Shown: positions 25,901 to 34,872 of the stretch, piece after piece
Layout: the number at the start of each line of letters is the position of its first letter
Position numbering within the stretch: the first letter of the stretch is position 1
Source of the DNA: Prevotella sp.
GTDB lineage: Bacteria > Bacteroidota > Bacteroidia > Bacteroidales > Bacteroidaceae
Assembly: GCA_024697645.1 (NCBI GenBank)
Contig: JAILFH010000052.1
Coordinates: forward strand, 1 to 60,192
Length of the DNA stretch: 60,192 nt
Reading direction: 5' to 3'
Position numbers and translations under genes: made by a program
Notes under the pieces: model-generated
The model's database searches: none
Seen by the model: only the letters and a program-made list of their open reading frames with translations
Told to the model about the DNA's origin: nothing

Positions 25901-26030
25901 TATGTATGTTTCAGCCCAGAATTTGTTTAGCATCAAGAGCAACGACTATTCGGGCGTAGATCCTGAAGTGCCCACATTCGGCTATCCTATTCCGCTCAAC
26001 GTAACATTTGGTCTTAATGTGTCATTCTAA
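22926..26030 (+). CDS. SusC-like TonB-dependent outer-membrane transporter
   Basis: A 1034-residue receptor that imports oligosaccharides captured by SusD. It has a signal peptide ending at MYAQ, a carboxypeptidase-regulatory-like domain (TEINGTVVDETGEGVIGATV, residues 24-100), a TonB-box region ALNEVVVTGY, a plug (GRVPGMNISADGNPSGAATV, LYIIDGVPTK, ASIYGSRAANGVIIITTKKG) and a barrel ending in an aromatic residue (TFGLNVSF). First structural gene of the fructan locus; susD follows after 14 nt. Fructan as the substrate is inferred from the two GH32 genes downstream. Confidence 0.96.
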   Translation: MEKLRRFLMSIALIFASTSFMYAQTEINGTVVDETGEGVIGATVMEKGTANGVVTDFDGNFRLKVQSGAILVISYVGYTTQEVPASLNMKVLLQEDAKALNEVVVTGYTTQRKADLTGAVSVVSVDELQKQNENNPMKALQGRVPGMNISADGNPSGAATVRIRGNGTLNDNDPLYIIDGVPTKAGMHELNGNDIESIQVLKDAASASIYGSRAANGVIIITTKKGKDGKVRVDFDASIAASMYAHRMKVLNAEQWGQAFWQARVNDNLDPNNNNLGYSFDWGYDQQGNPQLNKIIMSKYLDASNTVEAANTDWFDESTRTGLVQNYNLSVSNGNERGSAFFSVGYYKNLGIIKTSDFERFSARINTEYKLIGDVLTIGENFTLNRTSEVGAPGGFLENALQFNPNYPIYNTVGEYANLTGGYADRENPLSTLSRNGDNRYNYWRTFGDVHVNLALFKGFNLRTTFGIDYSQKQQRFFTYPIPNGNVGRDENGVEAKQEHWMKWMWNAVASYNLEVGKHRADALLGVELNRQDDIWFSGYRQNYDVLNTDYMWPSAGAEGTDKAYGSGSGFSLVSFFGKINYTYADRYLASVTVRRDGSSRFGKNNKYGTFPSVSLGWRISEENWMKGTSSWLDNLKLRASWGQTGNQEISNTARYTLYTTTGSLNFGGDSYNTGYDIQGTNGGHILDSGFKRNQIGNDNIKWETTTQTNIGLDFALFGNSFYGSFDWYNKKTTDILVNMPGVGIMGEGSAMWINAGEMLNRGVELTLGLRGKKNDFQYDITGNIGTNRNKITKLPETIAARGTFGGNGVMSVVDHPMGAQVGYIFDGIFQNQEEIDNHAKQEGAGVGRMRFLDLNNDGIITEADQDWIYDPTPDFTYGLNVYLQYKNFDFTMFWQGVQGADVITIDYKRQTDLWAGVNVPNLNKGIRVLDAWTPTNTGSTIPALTTMDTNNETRVSSYYVEDGSFLKLRTIQFGYNFPQSLVKKLYMQRLRMYVSAQNLFSIKSNDYSGVDPEVPTFGYPIPLNVTFGLNVSF

Positions 26031-26044
26031 AAAGTTGCAAGATT

Positions 26045-27787
26045 ATGAAATCATTTAATAATATAATAAAATCCCTTTTTGTCCTGATGGTTGCCATTAT
26101 GGCAAGTTCATGTTCAGACTTCCTGGACGAGCAGGTGCCACAAGGCACTCTTTCCGACGAGCAGGTGAATACTCCTGCCTATGCCGACAAACAGGTGACA
26201 TCAGCATATGCCATCTTTGTTACAGCCGAGGATATCAACGCGTCTTTCTCACTTTGGAACTTTGATGTGCGCAGTGATGATGCCTACAAAGGCGGTTCTA
26301 CCACCAACGATGGTGATGTGTTCCACCAACTGGAAGTGTCGCAGGGAATCCTGACCACTAACTGGAACCTGAACGATATCTGGGTTCGTCTCTACAATTC
26401 ACTCTCTCGCGTCAATGCCGCTTTGCATGTTGTTGAGAACTGCGATGACAGTTTCACTATGAAGCAGCAGCGTTTGGCAGAACTTAGATTCCTGCGCGCC
26501 TATGCTCATTTCCAACTGAAGCGTTTGTTCAAGAAGATTCCTTTCGTGCTGCGTACCGACCTAACCTACGATGAGTACGGACAGATCTCGAATACTGAAT
26601 TTACCAATGACGAGGGTTGGGCAAAGATTGCCGAAGACCTTGAATGGGCTTACAACGTGTTGCCCGTTACTCAGGAAGACAAGGGCCGTCCAACAAAGGC
26701 TGCCTGCGCCGCTTTCCTCGCTAAGGTCTATCTCTATAAGGCTTATCGTCAGGACAACGAGAATACGAATGAGGTGACCTCTATCAATGAGGATGATCTG
26801 CGCAAGGTGGTTGAATATACCTCTCCTCAGATTTATCAGGCTGGCGGTTATGGACTGGAGAACGACATCCACAACAATTTCCGTCCTGAAGAGCAGTTCG
26901 AAAACGGATGCGAGTCGCTTTGGGCCATCCAGTACTCTCGCAACGACGGAACAAAATACGGCAGTCTGAATCTGGGCTATGGTCTGATTTGTCCGAACAT
27001 TGTCAATGTGACTGATGGTGGATGCGACTTCTATAAACCTTCACAGAATCTGGTGAACGCCTTCCGCACAGGTGCCGACGGACTTCCACTTCTCGACAGT
27101 TACAATCAGTCCGACTACGACAAGGCAACCGACAATGCTGACCCGCGTCTCTTCCTCACCGTAGGAATGCCTGGGCTGCCATATATGTTCAACAGCAATT
27201 TCATGATGGACAAATCGTCAAGTTGGAGTCGTTCGGGTGGTCTTTACGGCTACAATGTCACACTGAAGCACAATGTAGATCCCGCTCAACTTGGGGTTTA
27301 TCTCATCAAGAGTTCATTCTGGGCTTCATCGATGAACCGCATCGTCTTCCGCTATGCAGATGTACTGCTGATGCGCGCAGAGGCTGAAGCACAACTGGGC
27401 AATACCACCGAAGCCATCAGTCTGGTGAATCAGATCCGCACCCGTGCTGCTGGTTCTACTCAGATGATTGCCAGTTATCCTTCCAAGTATGGTGTGAAAC
27501 TGTATTGCAAGAACTACACGGGTTCCTACTCTAAAGAGCAGACTCTGAAGATTGTGAAAATGGAGCGCCGTCTGGAACTGGCTATGGAGTCGGAGCGATT
27601 CCTCGACCTCGTACGCTGGGGCGATGCAGACAAGGTGATCAACGAATACTATGCAACCGAGAAGTCGAAGTGCAACATCTATGAGGAAGCAAAATTCACT
27701 TCCAACAAGAACGAGTATCTGCCTATTCCTTACCAGCAGTTCTCTGCTGCCAATGGCAATTACAAGCAAAACTGCGGTAACTGGTAA
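26045..27787 (+). CDS. SusD-like surface glycan-binding lipoprotein
   Basis: A 580-residue lipoprotein (signal peptide with MASSCSDFLDEQVPQG; the Cys becomes the lipidated N-terminus) that caps the SusC barrel and binds glycan. The helical RagB/SusD fold shows in AELRFLRAYAHFQLKRLFKKIP, AACAAFLAKVYLYKAYRQD, FRYADVLLMRAEAEAQLGN and the C-terminal ERFLDLVRWGDAD and YLPIPYQQ. Length and order after SusC are standard. Confidence 0.95.
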   Translation: MKSFNNIIKSLFVLMVAIMASSCSDFLDEQVPQGTLSDEQVNTPAYADKQVTSAYAIFVTAEDINASFSLWNFDVRSDDAYKGGSTTNDGDVFHQLEVSQGILTTNWNLNDIWVRLYNSLSRVNAALHVVENCDDSFTMKQQRLAELRFLRAYAHFQLKRLFKKIPFVLRTDLTYDEYGQISNTEFTNDEGWAKIAEDLEWAYNVLPVTQEDKGRPTKAACAAFLAKVYLYKAYRQDNENTNEVTSINEDDLRKVVEYTSPQIYQAGGYGLENDIHNNFRPEEQFENGCESLWAIQYSRNDGTKYGSLNLGYGLICPNIVNVTDGGCDFYKPSQNLVNAFRTGADGLPLLDSYNQSDYDKATDNADPRLFLTVGMPGLPYMFNSNFMMDKSSSWSRSGGLYGYNVTLKHNVDPAQLGVYLIKSSFWASSMNRIVFRYADVLLMRAEAEAQLGNTTEAISLVNQIRTRAAGSTQMIASYPSKYGVKLYCKNYTGSYSKEQTLKIVKMERRLELAMESERFLDLVRWGDADKVINEYYATEKSKCNIYEEAKFTSNKNEYLPIPYQQFSAANGNYKQNCGNW

Positions 27788-27829
27788 AAACGATAGACGT
27801 CATTTGTAAATGAATAAAATATAACGAAT

Positions 27830-29227
27830 ATGAAGACAATATATAATTTTATAATGTGTGCCTTCGTTGCTCTGATCAGCCTCACGGCTTGTGACAAGAA
27901 CGACGACTGCAGTCTCGACCTCAATGGCAACTGCATGATTGAGGAGTTTGCGCTCGACGGCTATGCCGGCACCATCGACCTCGCCACACGCAGCATTGTA
28001 GTGCGCTTGCCAGAGGGAACACCATGCTCTAAGATGACCGTTACAAGTCTGAAGATTTCTGATGGCGCTACGGCCGATATTGCTCAGGGACAAGTGCTCA
28101 ATATGGACGAGGCCCAGGCTATCCGCGTCAGAATGAATGACCTCTATATGGACTGGAACATTTCCGTGCTGCACGATGAGGCCAGAATCCTCTCGTTTGT
28201 TGCCAACGACATCTATACAGGTGTCATCAATGAAGACGACAAGACCATTACCGTCTATGTGCCTGGATCTGTTGACGTGAAGAACATCGTTCCTACCATT
28301 GAGTATTCGGCAAATGCAAGCATTAGTCCGCTCAGTGGCGTGCCAACCGATTTCAGTTCGCCTGTCACCTATACCGTGACCAACAACACTGCCGTTAATA
28401 AGTATGTTGTTACAGTCTATGCTATCGGTAAGCCTAAGGCAATCTTCGTTGGAGCAGCATCTGACATGTCGAAACTCGACATCGAGGCTCAGACAGCATG
28501 CTCCTGGATGCTGGCCAATGTGGCAGAATCTATGTACGCTTCGTTTGCAGACATTCAGTCTGAGCAAATCGATCTCTCTGAGTGCAAAATTATCTGGTGG
28601 CACTATCATAAGGATGGAGGCGTCGATGGTCACGATGCATTCGCTGCAAATGCCGTAGAGGCTCTGGCAGCAAAGAACCAACTGCGCTCCTTCTACGAGA
28701 ATGGCGGATCGCTGTTCCTTACCCGTTATGCTACCAATCTGCCATCGTTCATCGGTGTGACCGGTGACGACGAGTGGACCACACCTAACAACTGTTGGGG
28801 TCAGAATGAGGATGGTGCCGAACTTTGTGGCGGTCCTTGGACATTCCGCATCTTCGACGGACAGAACGGTCATCCACTATGGCAGAACCTCGTTGCTGGC
28901 GATAACGCTCAGGAAGTTTATTGTACCGATGCCGGTTACCACATCACTAACTCCACGGCTCAGTATCATATCGGTACCGACTGGGGAGGCTACGACAACC
29001 ACGCTGCTTGGGAGGCCCGCACAGGTGGAAAGATCCTGGGTGTCGGCGGTGACGGAGCCGTGGTAGCATGGGAGTATCCTGCACACGACGGCAAGGGCGG
29101 CATCATCTGCATCGGCTCTGGCTGCTACGACTGGTACTCTTACACTTATGAGGCTGGCTATGTGGAGAAGTTCCATAAGAACATATCCATCATCACTCAG
29201 AATGCATTCAACTATTTAACGAAATAA
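27830..29227 (+). CDS. DUF4960-type surface glycan-binding lipoprotein
   Basis: A 465-residue lipoprotein (ALISLTACDKNDDC) at the SusE-like position. Two Ig-like or DUF5018-like beta domains come first (ILSFVANDIYTGVINEDDKT, VPTIEYSANASISPLSG). From about residue 203 a larger domain begins (KPKAIFVGAASDMSKLD) with CKIIWWHYHKDGG, NGGSLFLTRYATNLP and GGIICIGSGCYDWYSY, which I recognise as like the DUF4960 proteins of fructan loci such as the levan-binding protein of Bacteroides thetaiotaomicron. The likely role is holding fructan at the cell surface. The family assignment is from memory of the pattern. Confidence 0.8.
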   Translation: MKTIYNFIMCAFVALISLTACDKNDDCSLDLNGNCMIEEFALDGYAGTIDLATRSIVVRLPEGTPCSKMTVTSLKISDGATADIAQGQVLNMDEAQAIRVRMNDLYMDWNISVLHDEARILSFVANDIYTGVINEDDKTITVYVPGSVDVKNIVPTIEYSANASISPLSGVPTDFSSPVTYTVTNNTAVNKYVVTVYAIGKPKAIFVGAASDMSKLDIEAQTACSWMLANVAESMYASFADIQSEQIDLSECKIIWWHYHKDGGVDGHDAFAANAVEALAAKNQLRSFYENGGSLFLTRYATNLPSFIGVTGDDEWTTPNNCWGQNEDGAELCGGPWTFRIFDGQNGHPLWQNLVAGDNAQEVYCTDAGYHITNSTAQYHIGTDWGGYDNHAAWEARTGGKILGVGGDGAVVAWEYPAHDGKGGIICIGSGCYDWYSYTYEAGYVEKFHKNISIITQNAFNYLTK

Positions 29228-29237
29228 TATTCCCACT

Positions 29238-30845
29238 ATGAATACTATCAAGCAATTATTTGTGGCCGGTTTAGTGTGCTGTGGCTTTGTCGCAGCACCC
29301 GCCACACTCGCTTCTTGCAGCGACGACGATTTTGTTGGAGATGCCCAGAAGGACTGGGCAGGCACTGCTGAGACGCTCACGACTGTGAACGACGATGTCG
29401 AGGATGCTTTCTCCACCTACTATAAGCATGCACTTGGACGTATTGGCGACCCGATGCCTTTCTTCGATAAGAAGACAGGAGACTTCAAGGTGCTCTATCT
29501 GCAGGACTATAACAACAATAATGAGTTCTATCATCCCATCTGGGCTGTGACGACGAAAGACGGTTGCAACTATGAGTCGCTGGGCGAGATTATCCCCGCT
29601 GGAACCAATGTCGATCAGCAGGATGCCGCCATCGGTACGGGCTGCTGCGTGTATAACGAGAAGGACAACCTCTATTATATCTATTACACAGGTGAAAACG
29701 CAAGATGCACCAACCGCCAGGTGGTGATGCGTGCTACTTCGCCCGACTTCAAGACTTGGACGAAAGACCGTGCATGGCGTCTGAACGGACCCGACTATGG
29801 CTTCTCTGGTACAGACTTCCGCGATCCACAGATCTTTGAGGAAAACGGCACCTACTATATGGTCATCGTCAGCAAGAACCGTTTTGCCTATTTCAAGTCG
29901 TCAGACCTGAAGGAGTGGACCTGTGAGGGTGGTTTCAACATGGTGTGGGACCGCATGTGTGAGTGCCCCGACGTGTTCAAGATGGGCAACTGGTGGTACT
30001 TCGTCTACAGCGAGGGCTATCCCACAAGTTGGAGTCGTAAGGTGAAGTATATGATGGCTGACTCGTTTGAGGGTCTGCGCAATTGCTTCGGCGATCCGGG
30101 TGCCAACTGGCCGAAAGACGATAAGGAGGGTGTTCTCGACAGCCGCGCTTTCTATGCTGGAAAAACTGCCTCCGATGGCACCAATCGCTACATCTGGGGA
30201 TGGTGTCCCTATCGCACAGGTTCTACCTATCACGACAAGAACATCGCTGTAGGCGCTAATGGTGAGCCCAACTGGTCGGGAGCACTTGTATGCCACAAAC
30301 TCATCCAGCACGAAAACGGCACACTCACCATTGGTGAAGTTCCTGCAATGGCTGAGAAATACAGCACGCCTGTCGAAGCAAAGGTTATGGACAGCAAAGG
30401 TTATTCCAACGGAAAACTGTCGGGCGACAATGCTTATGTGCTTTTCAACCGCCTGGGCAACCACAACCACATCACGTTTACGGTGACTACTGCTGGCGAA
30501 GGCGATAAGTTCGGTGTTTCTTTGTGTCGCGGCATTGATGCCACAAAGTACTACACGATGGTGGTCAACCCTGAGTGGGCCAACGGTCGTCGCAAGGTGA
30601 ACTTCGAGCAGGAAGGCAGTGAGGGCAAGGGCTTCATCGAGGGTATCGACGGATACATATTCCCGCGTCCTGCCGACAATGTTTACAATGTTTCCATCTA
30701 TACCGACAATTCTGTAGTGACGATGTACATCAACGGTGTCTATGGTTACACTCAGCGCATCTACGGCATCTACAAGAACTACTGGTCGATAAATAGTTAT
30801 GGTGGTGATGTTACGGTCAGCAATGTGAAGGTTTCGGCCTATTAA
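29238..30845 (+). CDS. GH32 surface lipoprotein, probable endo-levanase
   Basis: A 535-residue lipoprotein (TLASCSDDD, Cys27), so probably anchored outside the cell. The five-bladed GH32 propeller has the nucleophile Asp71 in RIGDPMPFFD, transition-state stabiliser Asp196 in DFRDPQIF and acid/base Glu242 in CECPDVF; a C-terminal beta-sandwich follows from about residue 390. The nucleophile motif GDPMPF instead of the usual NDPNG is typical of the lipoprotein GH32 group containing the surface endo-levanase BT1760. It would cut polymeric fructan into pieces for the SusC/D pair. It starts 10 nt after the DUF4960 gene. Confidence 0.88.
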   Translation: MNTIKQLFVAGLVCCGFVAAPATLASCSDDDFVGDAQKDWAGTAETLTTVNDDVEDAFSTYYKHALGRIGDPMPFFDKKTGDFKVLYLQDYNNNNEFYHPIWAVTTKDGCNYESLGEIIPAGTNVDQQDAAIGTGCCVYNEKDNLYYIYYTGENARCTNRQVVMRATSPDFKTWTKDRAWRLNGPDYGFSGTDFRDPQIFEENGTYYMVIVSKNRFAYFKSSDLKEWTCEGGFNMVWDRMCECPDVFKMGNWWYFVYSEGYPTSWSRKVKYMMADSFEGLRNCFGDPGANWPKDDKEGVLDSRAFYAGKTASDGTNRYIWGWCPYRTGSTYHDKNIAVGANGEPNWSGALVCHKLIQHENGTLTIGEVPAMAEKYSTPVEAKVMDSKGYSNGKLSGDNAYVLFNRLGNHNHITFTVTTAGEGDKFGVSLCRGIDATKYYTMVVNPEWANGRRKVNFEQEGSEGKGFIEGIDGYIFPRPADNVYNVSIYTDNSVVTMYINGVYGYTQRIYGIYKNYWSINSYGGDVTVSNVKVSAY

Positions 30846-30871
30846 TAACACCCTACAGCGACAAAAACTAA

Positions 30872-32395
30872 ATGGATTCCAGTATGACAATCATCCGATA
30901 TTTTATCATATCGACAATCATTCTGATGGCAGCCTCACTGCCATCAGAATCTTTTTCACAGCCCACTGGCGCTCAGGAGGATAGTGCCGCGCTCTATCAT
31001 GAGCACTATCGCAACCAATATCATTTCAGTGCGCGTCGGGGCTGGATTAGCGACCCCTGTGGCTTCCTCTACTATGAGGGAAAATATCATTGTTATTGGT
31101 GGGGCTGTGCTGAATCGGCCGACTTGATTCATTTCAACGAGGTGAGTCGCATGGTACACAAGAATGTGCCTAAAGGGCTGGGATGCTGGACTGGCTGCGT
31201 GGTGGCCGATCCGCAGAATACGGCTGGATTCGGTAGTGATGCCTATATTGCCTGTCTAACGTTCCACGACGAAGTGCGCAAGAATCAGTCGCAGGGACTT
31301 ACTATCAGTCACGACCACGGACGCTCGTTCAGTTATTACGACGGGAATCCTGTGTTGGACATTGGCTATCAGGATTTCCGCGACCCAACCATCATCTGGC
31401 ACGAGGAGACTGGTCAGTGGCTTATGGTGGTCAGCAAGACGCTGGAGAGCAAGGTGGCTTTCTATGCTTCAAAAGACTTGAAACAATGGACGTGGCTCAG
31501 CGACTTCGGTCCTGCCGGTCGTACTTATCGTTGCTTCGAATGTCCCGATTTCTTCAAACTGAAAATTGAGAACGGGCCGAAGAAAGGACAGGAGAAGTGG
31601 GTGCTGGTGGTATCGGTCGACTGGGATAACGAGCAATATTTTGTAGGCGACTTCGACGGGAAAACGTTCCATGCCGAAGGATTGAAGAACGAAACGGGAG
31701 TGTATGTTGACTGTGGTCCCGATTTCTATGCCTCACGCACCATCAAGGATTTCGACGGCGTGCTTGGCGGAAAGGTCTACTCAATAGGGTGGATGTCTAA
31801 CTGGCGCTATTGCCGCGATTTGCCAATGACCTATGGCAAAGGATTCTGGTCGGTGCCGCGTGAGTTGTCGCTGCGAGAGACGCCTGCAGGTTGGCGCCTA
31901 TCGCAGAAGCCGAAGCAGGATTTGCTCTCGCTGAGAGGACAGAGGCAGCACTATAGTGGCAAATTGAAGGCGGGTCGGACTGTCATCAAGAACGTCAGTC
32001 AACTGTCGAATGTCTATGAGGCGGAAATCTGCTTCGATGCTTCCGCCGGTAGCACTTTCGGGATGAATCTGTGTGTTGGTGGTGGCAGAAAGATGGTGAT
32101 TACATACGATGCTGACAGCCATTCGCTCGTGGCAGACCGCACTCAGGTTGCCGATTTCGATATGGAGAAGTTCGAGCACACCAGTCATGCAAAGGTGGCT
32201 CCTGTTGACGGCAAGTTGAAGTTGCGTATCTTTGTCGACAAATGTAGCGTAGAGATTTTCTCGGAAGATGGCATCAGCGTATTCTCCTTTGCAACCTTCG
32301 CTGCCGACGACCAAACCGGACTCGAATTGTTCAGTCAGCAAGCAGGCACCAACTATAGTCTCAACATCTGGCCCCTCAAGAGTATCTGGGAATAA
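30872..32395 (+). CDS. GH32 secreted fructanase, probable exo-acting
   Basis: A 507-residue exported enzyme with a plain signal peptide (MTIIRYFIISTIILMAASLP...SFSQ), so probably periplasmic. GH32 catalytic residues are Asp61 in ISDPCGFLYYEGKYH, Asp171 in DFRDPTIIW and Glu223 in CFECPDFF. The nucleophile motif reads SDPCG where most family members have NDPNG. A C-terminal beta-sandwich ends LRIFVDKCSVEIFSEDG, the usual GH32 module. It probably releases fructose from imported oligosaccharides. The chosen ATG follows an A-rich stretch; the ATG at 30884 begins the signal peptide more directly and is a fair alternative. Last gene of the locus. Confidence 0.9.
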   Translation: MDSSMTIIRYFIISTIILMAASLPSESFSQPTGAQEDSAALYHEHYRNQYHFSARRGWISDPCGFLYYEGKYHCYWWGCAESADLIHFNEVSRMVHKNVPKGLGCWTGCVVADPQNTAGFGSDAYIACLTFHDEVRKNQSQGLTISHDHGRSFSYYDGNPVLDIGYQDFRDPTIIWHEETGQWLMVVSKTLESKVAFYASKDLKQWTWLSDFGPAGRTYRCFECPDFFKLKIENGPKKGQEKWVLVVSVDWDNEQYFVGDFDGKTFHAEGLKNETGVYVDCGPDFYASRTIKDFDGVLGGKVYSIGWMSNWRYCRDLPMTYGKGFWSVPRELSLRETPAGWRLSQKPKQDLLSLRGQRQHYSGKLKAGRTVIKNVSQLSNVYEAEICFDASAGSTFGMNLCVGGGRKMVITYDADSHSLVADRTQVADFDMEKFEHTSHAKVAPVDGKLKLRIFVDKCSVEIFSEDGISVFSFATFAADDQTGLELFSQQAGTNYSLNIWPLKSIWE

Positions 32396-32429
32396 GAAAT
32401 TGACGGATACAGACAGAATTTTCACAAAC

Positions 32430-32780
32430 ACCTACCGACCTACCATAACCCCTCGCAAACCCCGATGAATAAAGGGCTGAGGGCATGGTAGGTCTTTTGT
32501 TGAGACCTACCATACACCTACCATACACCTACCATCGGGCAAGGGCAAGAAACTATTTGTGATGGGGGGAGTAGGTTGGGGGAAATAGTGTTGCAAAAAT
32601 TTATAACTACCTGATATCCAATCTGTTGGAATTTTGCACCTCTTCCTTTTTACTTTTTTACCCTTTTACCTTTTTACTTTTGAATATGGTAGGTCTATGG
32701 TAGGTGTTGTCGGAAGACCTACCATCGTCTAAACCCTTTGGTAGAGAGCGTTTGAGAGGGGTCATGGTAGGTTGGTAGGT
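32430..32780. repeat. ACCTACCAT / ATGGTAGGT motif cluster
   Basis: ACCTACCAT starts at 32438, 32505, 32516, 32527 and 32717; its reverse complement at 32485, 32686, 32697 and 32764. Degenerate copies are at 32430 and 32772. Neighbours at 32505/32516/32527 and 32686/32697 are exactly 11 bp apart. Confidence 0.9.
32485..32513. terminator. Hairpin after the fructan locus
   Basis: ATGGTAGGTCT (32485-32495) and AGACCTACCAT (32503-32513) form a perfect 11-bp stem with a 7-nt loop. No T-run follows, so it may protect the mRNA 3' end rather than terminate. Confidence 0.45.
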
Positions 32781-32887
32781 CTTTTTGCGAAAAAAGTTTT
32801 TTGCGACTTTTCAAACAATAGGTGACGAGGTTGTTTTCGTTGGGTGAGATGTTCGCTTGGAAACGGGGCAAAAGTGGAGGTTTGTAT

Positions 32888-33063
32888 AAAGGTACCCTCT
32901 TTACGTTAGAGAGGTGTCCTTTCTACCATACAGAGGTGTCCTTTCTATCATACAGAGGTATGCTTTGTAGGTATATAAAGGTATGCTCTCTATAGTCAAA
33001 AGGTGAGCTTTCTAAGGTAGAAAGATATGCTTTGTATGGTCAGGGGATGTGCTTTTTGGGGTC
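32888..33063. repeat. 22-bp tandem repeat array A (8 units)
   Basis: Units start at 32888, 32910, 32932, 32954, 32976, 32998, 33020 and 33042: every step is 22 bp. Sequences diverge but keep the pattern AAAGGTATGCTTTCTA followed by a variable pyrimidine/AT end. The array ends 37 bp from the umuC stop. Same family as arrays B and C. Confidence 0.9.
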
Positions 33064-33100
33064 GAAAGGAATAATCTGTCGGGTAGGGAAGAACTGGTTG

Positions 33101-34396
33101 CTATTTCAGTCTGATAATATCTGCCCAACGAGTAGTGGGGTTCTTGCTTTTGTGGTCGTGTTTGATGGCGTTGGCGAAGACGTCGGCTTTGCCTTTTCCG
33201 TCTTTCTGTGTGTATTGCTGAGAACCGATGACGATAGTCTCGGAGCCATTCAGTTTGTTGATGCGGTCGACAACTGCATCTAAGCGTCTGTATTTTTCTA
33301 TTTGCTCTGCATTGATATCGAAAAGGTCTTGCTGAAGTGGTGACTGGGGCGAGATTCCCATTACGATGACGCCAGCCTTCTTATACTGATAGCCTTGTTT
33401 GAAAATCTTGTGGAGCACCTCTGTGGCGGCCTGAACGATGAGAGTCGTAGAGTTGGAGGGAGTAACCAGACGTGTTTCCTGAAAGTTCCAATATTGCAGC
33501 AAATCCTCCCGGAATCGGTTGGTTGAAAGCAACACTCCTACGACTGAGGCAACGGTACCTTGCTTCCGCAGTTTCTCCGCGCAGCGTGCAGCGTGATTGG
33601 CAACTTGAGTGCGGAGCGTGTTGAAATCGCTAATCATTCCATTAAACGAACGACTGGTGCAGATGCTCTTTTTCTTTGCCAATTCCTCGTTTGGCACGCA
33701 GTCTTCACCCTTCAGTTCTCGCCAAGTTCGGAGAATGTTGATGTTGTTGAACGTCATCTGCACCCATTCTGGATGATGTGTTGCAAAATCGTAGGCAGTC
33801 TTGCAGCCTAATGACTGCAAACGTGCTGCATAACGGCGACCAATGCCCCAGACATCTTCGATTGGGAGCCATTTCAGTGCAGCAATTCGGTTGGCGTCGT
33901 TGTCAATGATGCAGCAATGACGGTAGACCAAATATTTCTTCGCCAACTTTGCAGCAATCTTCGCGAGCGTTTTGTTTGGAGCGAGTCCGATGCTCACAGG
34001 CATTCCCACCGATTTCTTGATGCGGCGATGAAGATTCTCGCCCCATTTTTGAAGATTCACGTTCTCCATTCCGTCGAGATAGACGAAGCATTCATCGATG
34101 GAATAGCGGAAATAGGCAGGAGCCTCCTGACTGATGATGTTCACTACACGGGCAGTGAGTTCGCCATAGAGTTCGTAGTTGGAACTGAACACAGCAATCT
34201 TCTGGTTAGGGAACTGCTCTTCCAACTGGTAGAAAGGAATTCCCTCCTTGATGCCCATAGCCTTTGCCTCATTCGATCGTGCCACAACACAACCGTCGTT
34301 GTTGCTCAACACAACAACGGGTTTGCCTTCGAGATCGGGACGAAACACTCGCTCGCAACTCACGTAGCAATTGTCACAATCGATGATGCCGTACAT
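33101..34396 (-). CDS. umuC: Y-family DNA polymerase, UmuC-like
   Basis: A 431-residue translesion polymerase, the catalytic part of polymerase V. Visible are the N-terminal [18 protein letters not shown] with the first metal-binding Asp, [31 protein letters not shown] with the second acidic cluster (DE), the helix-hairpin-helix [19 protein letters not shown] and a C-terminal UmuC-type domain ([12 protein letters not shown]). Encoded 38 nt after umuD, which supports the error-prone repair role. Confidence 0.94.
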   Translation of the reverse strand: MYGIIDCDNCYVSCERVFRPDLEGKPVVVLSNNDGCVVARSNEAKAMGIKEGIPFYQLEEQFPNQKIAVFSSNYELYGELTARVVNIISQEAPAYFRYSIDECFVYLDGMENVNLQKWGENLHRRIKKSVGMPVSIGLAPNKTLAKIAAKLAKKYLVYRHCCIIDNDANRIAALKWLPIEDVWGIGRRYAARLQSLGCKTAYDFATHHPEWVQMTFNNINILRTWRELKGEDCVPNEELAKKKSICTSRSFNGMISDFNTLRTQVANHAARCAEKLRKQGTVASVVGVLLSTNRFREDLLQYWNFQETRLVTPSNSTTLIVQAATEVLHKIFKQGYQYKKAGVIVMGISPQSPLQQDLFDINAEQIEKYRRLDAVVDRINKLNGSETIVIGSQQYTQKDGKGKADVFANAIKHDHKSKNPTTRWADIIRLK

Positions 34397-34434
34397 AACT
34401 GAAATTGCCTATTTCCTTTTCTTGATAGCCGGGC

Positions 34435-34860
34435 CTATTTCCACTTCTTAATGGTCCAGATGACTACGCCCCAAACCTGAAATTGGTCTTCTTCGTCGAT
34501 TCGGAACGAAGGAAACTTGGGATTAGCCGACCGCAATTCAATGAATCCTTCTTTCTGATGGGTCAGGTCGAGCAGTTTCACGTTGAATTCGTTGTTGATG
34601 AACGCAACGACCACATCGCCGTGTTCCGCTTCAATGCTTCGGTCGATGACGGCAATATCGCCATCGTTAATGCCCAATCCAATCATGCTCTCGCCCTCAA
34701 CACGTCCGTAGAATGTTGCCTCGGGATGTCGGATGAGGTCGCGATTGAAGTCCAGACTATCGTTCATATAGTCCTCAGCAGGACTTGGGAATCCAGCCCT
34801 GATAGCGGGTGCGAACTGCAATCGCAGTTCCTCTTCAAATTCTCCAGTTATCAGTTTCAT
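34435..34860 (-). CDS. umuD: UmuD-like S24 autopeptidase
   Basis: A 141-residue partner of UmuC. It is activated by RecA-stimulated self-cleavage in related systems: the Ala-Gly cleavage site is in AIRAGFPSP, the nucleophile Ser in VEGESMIG and the general-base Lys in EFNVKLL. There is no N-terminal DNA-binding domain, so it is UmuD and not LexA. It lies 12 nt after the beta-flower gene and 38 nt before umuC; the short gaps leave no room for a separate promoter. Confidence 0.93.
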   Translation of the reverse strand: MKLITGEFEEELRLQFAPAIRAGFPSPAEDYMNDSLDFNRDLIRHPEATFYGRVEGESMIGLGINDGDIAVIDRSIEAEHGDVVVAFINNEFNVKLLDLTHQKEGFIELRSANPKFPSFRIDEEDQFQVWGVVIWTIKKWK

Positions 34861-34872
34861 AAATAATGTGTA

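Larger units (their letters stand above)
32396..33100. other. Repeat-rich convergent intergenic region, fructan locus to umuC
   Basis: About 700 bp without a gene between convergent transcription units. The left part holds nine exact copies of a 9-bp motif in both orientations plus two degenerate ones (32430-32780), the middle holds a pyrimidine tract (about 32638-32681), and the right part an array of 22-bp units (32888-33063). Confidence 0.8.

Noticed and set aside
29901..30890. 329-codon frame antisense to the GH32 lipoprotein gene
   Set aside because: The GH32 frame has all catalytic motifs; the antisense frame has none.
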